NCBI RefSeq assembly: GCF_037949795.1
Contig: NZ_CP149932.1
Location: 1,911,001-1,975,000 of the forward strand
Length of the DNA stretch: 64,000 nucleotides
Reading direction: 5' to 3'
From: Thioclava sp. GXIMD2076
Lineage (GTDB): Bacteria > Pseudomonadota > Alphaproteobacteria > Rhodobacterales > Rhodobacteraceae
Positions 1 through 9,385 of the stretch are shown here, in pieces (position 1 is the stretch's first letter; each line of letters opens with the position of its first letter). The notes under the pieces are model-generated. The model saw nothing but the letters and a program-made list of their open reading frames with translations. It ran no database searches and had not been told where the DNA came from. A program made the translations under genes and the position numbers.

Positions 1-63
1 CTCGTTGGAGGCCTGAAGCTCCTCATTGGAGGCCTGCAATTCCTCGTTGGAGGCCTGAAGTTC
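1..63. repeat. Three tandem 21-bp units encoding coiled-coil heptads
   Basis: Units 1-21, 22-42 and 43-63 differ at only a few bases. Read on the minus strand each encodes the heptad EELQASN, inside the CheB-CheR hybrid. The array may continue beyond the window edge. A 21-bp period keeps both frame and heptad register, so copy-number change would lengthen the coil without breaking it. Confidence 0.85.
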
Positions 64-2187
64 CTCGCCGCTCGCCTCCAGCCGTTCGGTCACATGCTGC
101 AGCGTTTCCTCTGTCAGACGCAGATCGCGCTCGAGTTCCTGAATGCGGCGTGTCAACAAAAGCGTATCCTCGTTCTGCTGGACGTTGGCCCGCGTCGCCT
201 CGCTCGGTGCAGGCTCGAGGATCTCGTCCTGCGGATCATCGCGGAAGCTGATATTCGCCAGCATCAACCGCGCACGGCCCAGCTGATCGAGCGGTTCGAG
301 CCGGAGCGTTACCATCCTCTGGCGGCCATTGCCCATATCCACCGATACATCCCGGCTCGAGGTGTCCACCACGCCCTGTCGCAGCCGTTCTATTCCCACC
401 TTGATTGTGAATTGCAGGTCGCGATGCACGATCTGGTCTACCGTCCATTCGGCAAGATTATTCATAGTGTCGATAAAGGCGCTCGCCGCGCCGAACCAGC
501 TGAGCACCTGCCCGTCGGAGGTCAGCAGAATGGAGGAGGGCGCATAGCGTTTGAGAAGCGCGTCATACCCCGCGACAAGCATCTCGCGATGCGTCATGTC
601 CAGAAAGCTTCCATTGGTATAGGCGACATTGCGCGGAGCGTGACGCGAGGCGGAGAGTTTGCTGGAATGGGCCATGGGCAAGTCGTTGCGCTCGCTCTGG
701 CGACTGGCGCTGCCGAGCTGGTTCGACAGCATAGTGCGGTCGAGAACACGGCGGCTCGAAGCTTTCTGGAACAGGCGCCAGCGGGTATGGACCTGTTTGA
801 ACTCGCTGCCGAAGCGACCGACGGATTCGGATGGCCCCAGCAGCAGGTAGCCGTTTTTCTGCAACCCGAAAAGGAACATCGAGATCACCCGCGCCTGCGG
901 CTCCTCGTTCAGATAGATCAGCATATTGCGGCACGAGATCAGGTCGAGATTCATGAAAGGTGGATCGCTGAGCGCATCATGCACCGAGAAGATGATGGAT
1001 TGCCGCAGCTTGGGTTCGACGATGAACTGGTCACGATGGTGGATGAAATATTTGGCGCGTAGCGCTGGCGGGACTTTGGCCACGCTTTCGGCCGAATAGA
1101 TCCCCGCCGAGGCGATGTCGATGGAACGGCGGTGGACATCGGTGGCGATCACACGGAACTTGCGCTCGAGTTTGGCCTGTTCCAGCGCCTCGGACAGTTC
1201 GATGGCGATCGTATAGGCCTCTTCGCCGCTGGCGCAGCCGGGGATCCAGATCCGGAGGGGGGCATCGTCATCCGACCGCTCGACGAGCTTGTCGAGCGCC
1301 TCCCTACGGAGCACATAAATGGCTTCCTGATCGCGGTAGAACTCGGTTACGCCGATCAGAAGGTCTTGATAGAGTTCCTCGAGCGCGCTGTCATCAGACG
1401 TTAGGAGCGCGTGGTATTCCTCGACGGTGGATATTCCGCGCAGATGCTGACGGCGGTCGATGCGGCGTTGCACATTGACCGGTTTATAGGCCGAGAAATC
1501 GATATGGTATTTGCGTTCCAGCGCCTTCAGGATCGCTTGTGATGCGGTGCCTTTGATCTCCAGTATCGCGTTACGGCCCGATTTTCCCAGCGAGAAGATC
1601 ATATTGATCGCTTCGGGCATTTCCTCGACCGACAGGACACGGTCGGCCGCCCCGGCGGCCAGCACCGAGCGCGGCATGGAGGAGAAGGCCGCCTGCGAGG
1701 GCACCTGTGCTAGTACGGTGGCCTCGGCCGCATGCAATGCCTGTGCGCCGCGCGTCCCGTCGCTTCCCGAACCCGACAGCACGATCGCGACGGTCTTTTC
1801 CGTATCCCGCGTCGCCAGCGATTTGAACAGTGAGTCGATCGGCATGGGCGGTGTCAGGCCACGCGCGCCATAGGCGGTGACGATGAACCGGTCCTCGCTC
1901 AGTTCGACCGTCTGGTTGGGGCTGTTGAGATAGATCGTGTCCGGCTCGATCCTCATGCCGTCTTCGATGTGGATGATTCGCAGATTTGTGCGGCGGCTCA
2001 GGATCTCGTCCATCATGGAGCGGTAATCGGGCGAGAGATGCTGGATGACGACAAAGGCCCAGCCGGAATATTCGGCGCAATTCGCGAAGAACGTCTCGAG
2101 CGGCTCGAGCCCGCCTGCGGAGGCCCCCAGTGCCACAAGAGGCAATGCACCGGTTTCCGCAAATTGAGCATCCTGCGCATCGTGCAT
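1..2187 (-). CDS. CheB-CheR hybrid chemotaxis-type methylesterase/methyltransferase (truncated by window)
   Basis: The frame is open from an ATG at 2187 to the window edge (729 codons), so the C-terminus is missing. Residues about 15-200 look like a CheB methylesterase: GASAGG at 21-26, then QHLSPDY and SGSGSDGT, matching the Ser/His/Asp catalytic set. Residues about 205-480 look like a CheR SAM-dependent methyltransferase, with GVTEFYRD, GCASGEEAYT and LISCRNMLIYL (CRN near 416). A PAS-like stretch follows, then a heptad-repeat coiled coil that runs off the window. Proteins of this architecture often continue into PAS and histidine-kinase domains; that is inferred, not seen. No N-terminal CheB receiver is present. 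It is divergent from a receiver gene 78 bp away, suggesting a shared signalling locus. An AAGGA lies upstream of the ATG. Confidence 0.9.
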   Translation of the reverse strand, partial: MHDAQDAQFAETGALPLVALGASAGGLEPLETFFANCAEYSGWAFVVIQHLSPDYRSMMDEILSRRTNLRIIHIEDGMRIEPDTIYLNSPNQTVELSEDRFIVTAYGARGLTPPMPIDSLFKSLATRDTEKTVAIVLSGSGSDGTRGAQALHAAEATVLAQVPSQAAFSSMPRSVLAAGAADRVLSVEEMPEAINMIFSLGKSGRNAILEIKGTASQAILKALERKYHIDFSAYKPVNVQRRIDRRQHLRGISTVEEYHALLTSDDSALEELYQDLLIGVTEFYRDQEAIYVLRREALDKLVERSDDDAPLRIWIPGCASGEEAYTIAIELSEALEQAKLERKFRVIATDVHRRSIDIASAGIYSAESVAKVPPALRAKYFIHHRDQFIVEPKLRQSIIFSVHDALSDPPFMNLDLISCRNMLIYLNEEPQARVISMFLFGLQKNGYLLLGPSESVGRFGSEFKQVHTRWRLFQKASSRRVLDRTMLSNQLGSASRQSERNDLPMAHSSKLSASRHAPRNVAYTNGSFLDMTHREMLVAGYDALLKRYAPSSILLTSDGQVLSWFGAASAFIDTMNNLAEWTVDQIVHRDLQFTIKVGIERLRQGVVDTSSRDVSVDMGNGRQRMVTLRLEPLDQLGRARLMLANISFRDDPQDEILEPAPSEATRANVQQNEDTLLLTRRIQELERDLRLTEETLQHVTERLEASGEELQASNEELQASNEELQASNE

Positions 2188-2265
2188 GGGGGAAGTCCTT
2201 GTCGCTCTTGAGTTAATTGAAAACCTATCACATACTCTGCAAGCTGCAACTTTAAGGACACCCGT

Positions 2266-2640
2266 TTGGCTAGAATTCTGATCGCCGATGACGACCAAGA
2301 CTACCTGATTGCCTTCTCGCAAGGCATGGATGCGTATGGTCACGTCACAGTAGGCGTTACACAATCGGATCGGCTCATTCCCAATATCGAGCTTGGTGGC
2401 ATGGATATCGTATTTTTGGATGTCGTGATGCCCGGTGGTGGGGCCATCGTGGCGCTCCATAAGATCCGCGAGATCGCGCCCGATCTTCCGATCGTCGTTC
2501 TGTCGGGGATGTCGGAGGTGGTCGATTCGCCCATTTTCAGACTGGGCATGCGCGAGGCGAATATGCGGGTGCCGAAATCCACCTCTCTGGCCGAGTTGGC
2601 GCGGCTGGTGGATCAGCTCGTGGTGTCTACCAGTACCTGA
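2266..2640 (+). CDS. Single-domain response regulator (receiver only)
   Basis: A 124-residue CheY-like receiver with no output domain. The acidic pocket is DDD at 8-10, the phospho-acceptor is D52 (FLDVVMP), the switch Ser is S80 (VVLSG) and the conserved Lys is K104 (VPKS). The start is a TTG preceded by AAGGA at good spacing; no upstream ATG fits. It lies 72 bp before the hybrid histidine kinase on the same strand and is probably co-transcribed with it. It could take phosphate from that kinase directly or form part of a phosphorelay with the kinase's own receiver. The target is not evident from sequence. Confidence 0.88.
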   Translation: MARILIADDDQDYLIAFSQGMDAYGHVTVGVTQSDRLIPNIELGGMDIVFLDVVMPGGGAIVALHKIREIAPDLPIVVLSGMSEVVDSPIFRLGMREANMRVPKSTSLAELARLVDQLVVSTST

Positions 2641-2712
2641 TCCGTTTCTCCCCCTGCAGGGACGGGCGTCTTAACGAGCTGAACTTCAAGCGGGATGGGG
2701 GAAGGATTTTAA

Positions 2713-5136
2713 ATGAAACGAATGTTTCAGGCGCAAGACCGCAATGTCGCGGACGCGCAGATATTGCCGAGTGTGTCTGTTGCCTGGGCGCTTCTGGCCG
2801 CATGTCTCGCGCTGGCCATGCTGGTGCTTGTTGGCGGGTATGTCTTCGAGAGCGCGGCTCTGCGGCAGCTGGCCCCCACATGGCCTGCGATGGTTCCGCA
2901 AACGGCATGGGGGCTCGTGACGCTGACGCTGGCGCAAGCGTTCTGGCTGCGCGGCGAGGGCCAATGGAACCGGCGTCTGCGGCTTTTATTCCTGTTTGGT
3001 GCGCTCGGAATGGCGGTGATCGGGATTCAGGACCAGATGTATCCGCTGCCTGATCCCGATACCACGCCGCTCAGTATCAATCCGCTGCGGCTCGCGCCGA
3101 CCGGCCGGATGGCGCCTGCCACCATTTCGGGCGTCTTCCTGATGGTGGTCATTCTGGGGCTGCAAGGGGTGCGGGGCCGCTGGGCGCGCTATCTGCACGC
3201 GGCATTGGCCAGTGCCGGTATCCTGCTCTGTCTCGTGGCGATGGTGGCCTATCTGTTCGATGCGCCCGCATTGGCCAAGGTGACCTACCTGTCGGATATG
3301 GCCTTCCATACCGCGACGGGGTTTCTCCTCCTTTATATGGCGGCGCTCTGTGCCAGCCCCGAGGGCAGCTGGTTGCCCGATCTTCTCGCCGATAGCATGG
3401 GCGGGCAGATGGCGCGGCTTGTTCTTCCGCTCGCGGTGATCGGGCCGATCCTCCTATGTTATCTGGCGCTCAGTACGACGGAACACGGGCTGATTTCTCC
3501 CAATCTGCGCTTGAGTGCACTGGCGATCTGTCTTTTGTTTCTGGCGGCAGTCACAGCCTTGCGGGGGGCGCGTTACCAAAATATCGCCGCACGCCGCTCG
3601 GTGCTGGAGGAAAAACGCCTGCGTGATGTTCTGGATGGTCTCGACAAGGCGGTCTTCGTGATCGACCTGCAGGGCAGATTGCGGATGATGAACCTTGCTG
3701 CCGAAGCGATGGCTGGCGAGAGCCCCGAGGCCTTCCTGCACGAGGGACGGTTCCATTCCATCGATAACCGCCAGCCCCTTCTGGGCGCATCGCACCCGTT
3801 CCGGCGCTTACTGAATAGCCCGACGACGCGGGAACTCCATTGTGGGTGGATCGACGCTGAAGGGCGCGAACATGCGCTGAAGATTACGGCGACGCTCACG
3901 CGCAAAGGGCAGGGCTTTGCCGAGGCGCTGCGCATTCTGGCGATCGAGGACCAGACCGAAAGCTGGATCTTCCGCGAAAATATCTCGCGCACCGAGCGGC
4001 TCGATGCCATCGGCCAGATGGCGGGCGGGGTGGCGCATGAAATGGCCAATATCCTCGGCGCTGCGCGGCTTTCGGTCGATACGATCCTGCTGGAGACGGA
4101 GGGGCTGAGCGAGACGCAGCGCGCCAAGGTCCTCGCCGTCCGTTCGGTCTGCGAACGTGGCACCGATCTGACGGAGCGGCTCCTCAATCTCACCCGTGAC
4201 CGTGCCAGCGAAAAAGAGGCGATCGAGTTGACGGCCAAGCTCGTCACCATCGTCGATCTGGCGCGGCAGGCCATCCCCTCCGCAGTGCTTCTGCGGCTCG
4301 ATATGTCTCCGACACCGGTCTATATCCGCTGTATTCCGACCGATCTGGAAAGTGCGATCCTCAATCTGGTGCTCAATGCCAGTCATGCGATCATGGAAGG
4401 CAGCGGCCATGGCGAAATCACCCTGCGCTGTCAGACCATGCCCGGCGGCAAGGTCGCGATTGCGGTGGTCGATAACGGTCCGGGCATGTCACAGGCCCTT
4501 CTGCGCCATGTCCGCGAGCCGTTCTACACCACGCGCGAAAGTCTGGGCGGAACGGGACTCGGGCTGCCAATGGTGGAAAATTTCGCCCGTCAGGCGGATG
4601 GCAGCTTCGAGCTGAGTTCCATAGAAGGCAAGGGCACGGTCGCTACGCTCAGCTTCGAGACTGTCACCGACGTGCAGAACTCCGCGCCGCAAACCGCGCT
4701 GCGGCTGCCCGACCTGTCCGGGCTGTTGTTCATGGTGGTCGAGGATGATCCGCATTTCCACGATATTCTCGCGCAATCCCTGCAGGTGCTCGGGGCGGAA
4801 GTGATCTCCGCCCGTTCGGCGGCAGAAGCTCTCGGGAAATGCACGACGGGTCTGGAAAAGGCGCCCGATATCCTGATCAGCGATATCATCCTGCCCGGAG
4901 GGGTGGATGGCTACCGGCTGGCCACAAAATGCCGCCACCAGTGGCCCGAGCTGAAGGTGCTCTATATGTCGGGCTATACTGACCAGCTCAGCCGCTCGGG
5001 GCGTCTGGTCCAAGGGCTTTTACTGCGCAAGCCGCTGGCGCTCGACGGATTGGTCAATGCGATCGAGCTGACGCTCTCCAACCCGCCGGGAGTTATGCTG
5101 GCGCCCGCGACAGAGGCGACCGGATCTCCCGCGTAA
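2713..5136 (+). CDS. Membrane-bound hybrid sensor histidine kinase
   Basis: 807 residues. The N-terminal 285 residues hold roughly seven or eight hydrophobic segments (first at about 21-42, last at about 268-283) that I cannot assign to a named sensory family. A PAS-like region lies at about 300-410. The phosphoacceptor H442 sits in GGVAHEMAN. The ATPase domain shows an N box (LNLVLNASHAI, about 550-560), DNGPGM (about 587-592) and GGTGLGLPMV (about 612-621). A C-terminal receiver (about 670-790) has EDD at 677-679, D724 and a conserved Lys in LLRKPL. All catalytic motifs look intact. Its stop is 6 bp from the convergent stop of the GGDEF-EAL gene. The stimulus is unknown. Confidence 0.93.
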   Translation: MKRMFQAQDRNVADAQILPSVSVAWALLAACLALAMLVLVGGYVFESAALRQLAPTWPAMVPQTAWGLVTLTLAQAFWLRGEGQWNRRLRLLFLFGALGMAVIGIQDQMYPLPDPDTTPLSINPLRLAPTGRMAPATISGVFLMVVILGLQGVRGRWARYLHAALASAGILLCLVAMVAYLFDAPALAKVTYLSDMAFHTATGFLLLYMAALCASPEGSWLPDLLADSMGGQMARLVLPLAVIGPILLCYLALSTTEHGLISPNLRLSALAICLLFLAAVTALRGARYQNIAARRSVLEEKRLRDVLDGLDKAVFVIDLQGRLRMMNLAAEAMAGESPEAFLHEGRFHSIDNRQPLLGASHPFRRLLNSPTTRELHCGWIDAEGREHALKITATLTRKGQGFAEALRILAIEDQTESWIFRENISRTERLDAIGQMAGGVAHEMANILGAARLSVDTILLETEGLSETQRAKVLAVRSVCERGTDLTERLLNLTRDRASEKEAIELTAKLVTIVDLARQAIPSAVLLRLDMSPTPVYIRCIPTDLESAILNLVLNASHAIMEGSGHGEITLRCQTMPGGKVAIAVVDNGPGMSQALLRHVREPFYTTRESLGGTGLGLPMVENFARQADGSFELSSIEGKGTVATLSFETVTDVQNSAPQTALRLPDLSGLLFMVVEDDPHFHDILAQSLQVLGAEVISARSAAEALGKCTTGLEKAPDILISDIILPGGVDGYRLATKCRHQWPELKVLYMSGYTDQLSRSGRLVQGLLLRKPLALDGLVNAIELTLSNPPGVMLAPATEATGSPA

Positions 5137-5142
5137 GCCGGC

Positions 5143-7074
5143 TCAGTTGACCGTATGCGGAGCCACGATATATCGGCTGGGCGCGCGGGCCAGATCCGCG
5201 CTCGACATCGGACGGGCGAAGAGGAACCCCTGCACCCTCGGGCAGCCCAGGGCACGCAAGGCGTCCAGCTGGCTCGGTGTCTCGACGCCCTCGGCCACGA
5301 CCTGATAGCCGCAGCGCTGTGCGATCAGCAATATTCCTTCGGCGATAGCTTTGTCGGATGCGGTCTCGGTGATCTTGGCGCAGAAGCTGCGGTCGATCTT
5401 GAGGATATCCACCGGCCAGTCCGCCAGATGGCGCAGGCCCGCATAGCCGGTGCCGAAATCGTCGAGTGCCACCGTTGCTCCCCGGGTGCGCATCTCCTGT
5501 AACGACCGCAGCATCTGGCCCGAGCGCTCGTCCAGCATCACCTTCTCTGTCACCTCGATCGTGATCATATCCCACTCCAGCCCATGCGTGTTCAACATCA
5601 ACTGCATGTCGAAGACGAATTCGGGGTTCAGAAGATCGAAGGAGGTGAGGTTGATGGACAGCGTGACCGGAGGGCCGGGCTCCCGCTCCAGCCCGGCTGA
5701 GACATAGGCTGTCAGGGCGCGCTGGATCATGGTTCGGGTCAGCGTCTCGGCCAGCCGGTAATCCTTGAAGACAGAGGCGAACGCATCAGGCATCAGGATA
5801 CCGCGTTCGGGGTCGCGCCAGCGGGCGAGGATCTCGTAGCCCAGCCGGGCGCCGCTCGCGGTGGAGATAATCGGCTGGAAATAGGGTTCCAGAAGATCCT
5901 CCGCGATAGCGCGTTCGAACCGCCGCCCGATAGCGCGCGAATTGAACTTGTCATGATGGCTTTCCGAGAAAACGGTATTGACTGCACGTCCGGCATGTTT
6001 GGACGCATAAAGCGCGCTATCGGCCAGCTCGAACAGCTCGCCATAGGTCTCGCTCTGCTCCGGAAACAGGCTCGCGCCGATACTCACCCGTCCCAGATCG
6101 CCCTTGCCAAGCATTGCCGCCCCGCGCTGGACGGCGGCTCGGCAGCGCGAAAGCAGCATCTCGAGATAGATCTCCGAGGTGTAGCCTGTCTCGACCAGAA
6201 CGCCGAATTCGTCCCCTCCAAGCCGTCCGATCAGGGCGGGCGGCGGAAAGGCCGAGCTGATGGCCGACGAGATTACGCGCAGATATTTATCGCCGAAACT
6301 ATGGCCGTAAAGATCGTTGATCGATTTGAAATGGTCGATATCGAGCATGATGAAGGCGGCGCGGCTGCCTTTGGTGCGCAGGATCGTCAAGCGCTCCTGG
6401 ACCTTACGCTCGAAAGCGGAATGGTTCTCGACCTGTGTGAGCGGATCGACCTCGGCCTGACGCTCGAGCTTTTTCTCGCGCAGTTGGGACGCTGTGTAAT
6501 TCTCCTCCAGCGCCTGCTTCTCGATATGTATCGTCAGCACTTGTCCCAGCAGATCTGCCGTGGTTTCGAGACAGCTCCTGCGCGCGCTATCGTCGGGGGT
6601 CGATTTGGGGAAAACCACATTAAGAAAACCCAACGGGTGGCCCGCGTCCGACAGAAGCCGCAAGCGGTAGTAGCTGTGGTTGCCCGACAGGGAATGGAAG
6701 ATCTTGCGTGTTCCGTGGGGGGCGTGTTTGTCTTGTATGCTTTCCGCCAGGGCATGCGCTTCCAGATCGCCAATCCGCTCCGTCGTGGCCTCGTGATGGC
6801 CGGTGTCCAGAAGTGTGATCGAAGTGTATTCGGCCCCCGTCAGCCGCTTGGTGTATTCTGCCAGGGTGATCAGAGCGCTGGTGGGATGGGCAGGGGGGGG
6901 GATGTCGATGCTGTGCCTGCCATCCGCGGCTGGTCCACAGTCCCGCGTGTGGCCGCTCTGGAGATTGCGCAGCTCCAATTCGCGGAGCTTGTGGCGGCCG
7001 CGGACAGCAGGCTGGTCCAGCGGCATACTGAACAGGCTGGAAGCTGTATTTTTCGGGCAGGTTTTTTGCGGCAT
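5143..7074 (-). CDS. GGDEF-EAL cyclic-di-GMP protein with GAF-like N-terminus
   Basis: Numbering is from the longer possible start at 7092. A GAF-like region covers about 65-195, the GGDEF domain about 205-370 and the EAL domain about 390-630. GGDEF is intact at 292-296. The RxxD product-inhibition site expected just upstream is absent (PPPALIG instead). The EAL signature is EIL at 420-422, with DDFGTGY at 544-550, K565 and E601 present, so both cyclase and phosphodiesterase activity look possible. There is no membrane segment, so it is probably cytoplasmic. ATG 7074 has an AGGA at suitable spacing, while ATG 7092 has none, so 7074 is preferred. It is convergent with the hybrid kinase and may be part of the same signalling block. 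Confidence 0.9.
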   Translation of the reverse strand: MPQKTCPKNTASSLFSMPLDQPAVRGRHKLRELELRNLQSGHTRDCGPAADGRHSIDIPPPAHPTSALITLAEYTKRLTGAEYTSITLLDTGHHEATTERIGDLEAHALAESIQDKHAPHGTRKIFHSLSGNHSYYRLRLLSDAGHPLGFLNVVFPKSTPDDSARRSCLETTADLLGQVLTIHIEKQALEENYTASQLREKKLERQAEVDPLTQVENHSAFERKVQERLTILRTKGSRAAFIMLDIDHFKSINDLYGHSFGDKYLRVISSAISSAFPPPALIGRLGGDEFGVLVETGYTSEIYLEMLLSRCRAAVQRGAAMLGKGDLGRVSIGASLFPEQSETYGELFELADSALYASKHAGRAVNTVFSESHHDKFNSRAIGRRFERAIAEDLLEPYFQPIISTASGARLGYEILARWRDPERGILMPDAFASVFKDYRLAETLTRTMIQRALTAYVSAGLEREPGPPVTLSINLTSFDLLNPEFVFDMQLMLNTHGLEWDMITIEVTEKVMLDERSGQMLRSLQEMRTRGATVALDDFGTGYAGLRHLADWPVDILKIDRSFCAKITETASDKAIAEGILLIAQRCGYQVVAEGVETPSQLDALRALGCPRVQGFLFARPMSSADLARAPSRYIVAPHTVN

Positions 7075-7364
7075 GGATAATGTCCTGTGCATGAAAAACC
7101 GTTTGCACTCGTGACATCGATATTTTGAGGCCGAAAACTCTGATGATAAAATAACAGCCGCAAACCGTAACGGACTGTTTTACAACTTTAAGAAGATCAT
7201 CACTTCGGGGTTATCGTCAACGTTTTTTTAATAAATTTGCCGATTTTCGAGTTGGGAGAGCGGGCGTTGCGCGTATCATTGCAAAAATGATGCAGGGCAG
7301 GGGCTTGTGCCTGACTTGCGCATCACGCAATCTGCAGGCCGGTTTCCCTCTGAAAGACGCAACC
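7075..7364. other. AT-rich divergent intergenic region with small inverted repeat
   Basis: This 290-bp region separates the GGDEF-EAL gene from the M20 amidohydrolase and is clearly more AT-rich than its surroundings. It contains ATCATT-GCAAA-AATGAT at 7275-7291, an exact 6-bp inverted repeat about 74 bp before the amidohydrolase ATG. It presumably holds both divergent promoters. I see no RNA gene or further ORF in it. Confidence 0.5.
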
Positions 7365-8543
7365 ATGCCTATCAAGAACCGTTTTGCCGAGATTCTCCCC
7401 GAGATTACCGCATGGCGGCATGACTTCCACCAGCATCCCGAACTGATGTTCGATGTCGAACGCACTGCCGGACGGGTCGCCACACTGCTGCGCGAATTCG
7501 GATGCGACGAGGTGATCGAAGGGATCGGGCGCACGGGAGTTGTGGGCGTGATCCACGGTCAGGCGGGGGGCGGTCAGGCGGGAAGCGGGGACCGCGCCAT
7601 CGGCCTGCGCGCCGATATGGATGCGCTGCCGGTGCGTGAGCAGGCTGATGTGCCCTATGCCTCGAAAGAGGCCGGAAAAATGCATGCCTGCGGCCATGAT
7701 GGCCATACCGCGATGCTCCTTGGTGCGGCGAAATATCTCTGCGAGACGCGTGCCTTCAAAGGCCGCGCCGTGGTGATCTTCCAGCCTGCCGAGGAAGGCG
7801 GTGGCGGCGGTCTGGAGATGTGCCGTGACGGTCTGATGGAGCGTTTCGGCATCGAGGAGGTCTATGCGATCCACAATATGCCCGGCATTCCGGTGGGAGA
7901 ATTCGCGATCTGTGACGGCCCGATCATGGCGGCATGCGACCAGTTCGACATCCGCGTGGTGGGCCGTGGCGGTCATGCCGCGACGCCGCATGATGCGGTA
8001 GATGCCGTTGTGGTCTCGGCGCAGATCATCATGGCGCTGCAGACCATCGCCTCGCGCAATGTGAACCCGCATGATCAGGTGGTGGTTTCGACCTGCGCGA
8101 TAAAATCCGACAGCTCGGTCCATAATGTTATCGCGCAGGAGGTCATGCTGCGCGGCACTGTGCGCACCATGCGCCCCGAACTGCGTGATTATGTCGAGGA
8201 GCGCGTGAACCAGATCGTCACTGCCACCGCCGAGGCATTCGGCGCGCGTGCAGAGATCGCGTATGATCGCGGCTATCCGGTGACGTCGAACCGCCCCGAA
8301 TATGCGGCGCTTGCGGTCGAGGGCGCAAAGCGGGTCACCGACAAAGTGAACCCCAACGTGACGCCAATGATGGGGGCCGAGGATTTCAGCTATATGCTGG
8401 AGGCGCGCCCCGGGGCCTATATCTGGCTGGGCAATGGCGATAGCGCGATCCTGCATAGTGCGGACTACATCTTCGATGACCGCGCCTTGCCCTATGGGGC
8501 AAGCTGGTTTGTCGAGATGGTAGAGGCGCGTCTTCCGGCGTGA
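7365..8543 (+). CDS. M20-family amidohydrolase (hippurate hydrolase / N-acyl-amino-acid amidohydrolase-like)
   Basis: 392 residues from ATG 7365 (MPIKNRF). An upstream in-frame ATG at 7287 would add 26 residues unlike family N-termini. Metal-ligand motifs are intact: ACGHDGHTAMLL, PAEEGGGGGLEM, RADMDALP and the C-terminal MMGAEDFSYM. The family hydrolyses N-acyl or N-aroyl amino acids using two divalent metals in the cytoplasm; the exact substrate cannot be told. The ribosome-binding site is weak (GAAAGA). It is convergent with the Crp/Fnr gene 16 bp downstream. No transporter or amino-acid gene adjoins it. Confidence 0.9.
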   Translation: MPIKNRFAEILPEITAWRHDFHQHPELMFDVERTAGRVATLLREFGCDEVIEGIGRTGVVGVIHGQAGGGQAGSGDRAIGLRADMDALPVREQADVPYASKEAGKMHACGHDGHTAMLLGAAKYLCETRAFKGRAVVIFQPAEEGGGGGLEMCRDGLMERFGIEEVYAIHNMPGIPVGEFAICDGPIMAACDQFDIRVVGRGGHAATPHDAVDAVVVSAQIIMALQTIASRNVNPHDQVVVSTCAIKSDSSVHNVIAQEVMLRGTVRTMRPELRDYVEERVNQIVTATAEAFGARAEIAYDRGYPVTSNRPEYAALAVEGAKRVTDKVNPNVTPMMGAEDFSYMLEARPGAYIWLGNGDSAILHSADYIFDDRALPYGASWFVEMVEARLPA

Positions 8544-8559
8544 TGCTCCGCGCAAGAGG

Positions 8560-9327
8560 CTAGAGAAGTGGCCGGGTCGCCTGACCGGGCAGGACGATCT
8601 CCTGCTCGCGGGCGAGCCGCTCGGGATCGGGCAGGGCCAGCCAGCCGCGTGACCATTCGGCCAGTCCTGCGCGTTTCAGTTTGGCCAGCGTCTTGTTGGT
8701 ATGCACAAGCGACATGCCGAGCGCATTGGCCAGATCCTGTTGTTTCCAGGGCATAGGCACCCAGAGCCCGTCATGCTTGCTGCGCGACGCACCGAGTTCG
8801 GCCTGCCGCGTATAGATTTGCAAAAGGGCCCAAGCGATCCGGCTGCTTGCGCCACGCTGACCTATCGTGGCCAAGCTCTCGCCCAGAAAATTCTCCTCGC
8901 GCGCGGCGATCCATGTCAGGCTATGGGCGCGCTCAGGCTCGTTGCGCAGCAAATCCCAGTAGCGCGCACGGTCGAAGACGCATAGGCGCATCTCGGTCGT
9001 GGCCTCGAAACCGTGGCACATCTCGCCCATGACAGCGGCCTGCAGTCCGATGAAATCCCCCGGAAAGACAAAGTTCAGCACCTGACGGTTGCCGTTAGGC
9101 AGCGATTTGTAGCGGATACCCAATCCGCTCAGGACGGTATACATATGCTGGCTGGCCGCACCTTCCGTTATGACGGCACTTCCCGCCGCAACAGAGATCT
9201 CGCCTGTTTTGAACTTCTCCATGAAAGCCAGTTCGCGCGCGCTGAAATCCTCGAAACAGGGATTGTTCTGTAAAGGGCAGGCCGCACAGGACGTGCTATG
9301 GACGTGACGCGGGCTGGGCTGCAACAT
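8560..9327 (-). CDS. Crp/Fnr-family transcription regulator with FNR-like cysteines
   Basis: 255 residues: a cyclic-nucleotide-binding-type fold (about 30-150) and a C-terminal Crp-type helix-turn-helix (about 185-225). C14, C17, C24 and C116 lie at places equivalent to the four [4Fe-4S] ligands of FNR, so oxygen or redox sensing is plausible. The recognition helix (GMSLVHTNKTLAKL) lacks the E..SR contacts of FNR, so its DNA site should differ from TTGAT-N4-ATCAA. It neighbours moaA on the same strand 59 bp away, which fits a redox or anaerobic context but does not prove co-transcription. The ribosome-binding site is weak. Confidence 0.88.
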   Translation of the reverse strand: MLQPSPRHVHSTSCAACPLQNNPCFEDFSARELAFMEKFKTGEISVAAGSAVITEGAASQHMYTVLSGLGIRYKSLPNGNRQVLNFVFPGDFIGLQAAVMGEMCHGFEATTEMRLCVFDRARYWDLLRNEPERAHSLTWIAAREENFLGESLATIGQRGASSRIAWALLQIYTRQAELGASRSKHDGLWVPMPWKQQDLANALGMSLVHTNKTLAKLKRAGLAEWSRGWLALPDPERLAREQEIVLPGQATRPLL

Positions 9328-9385
9328 GGTCGGGCTTTCTTTGCTATGTCAGAAGACATAAGCGCGAAATGCCCTCACGGTTCCC

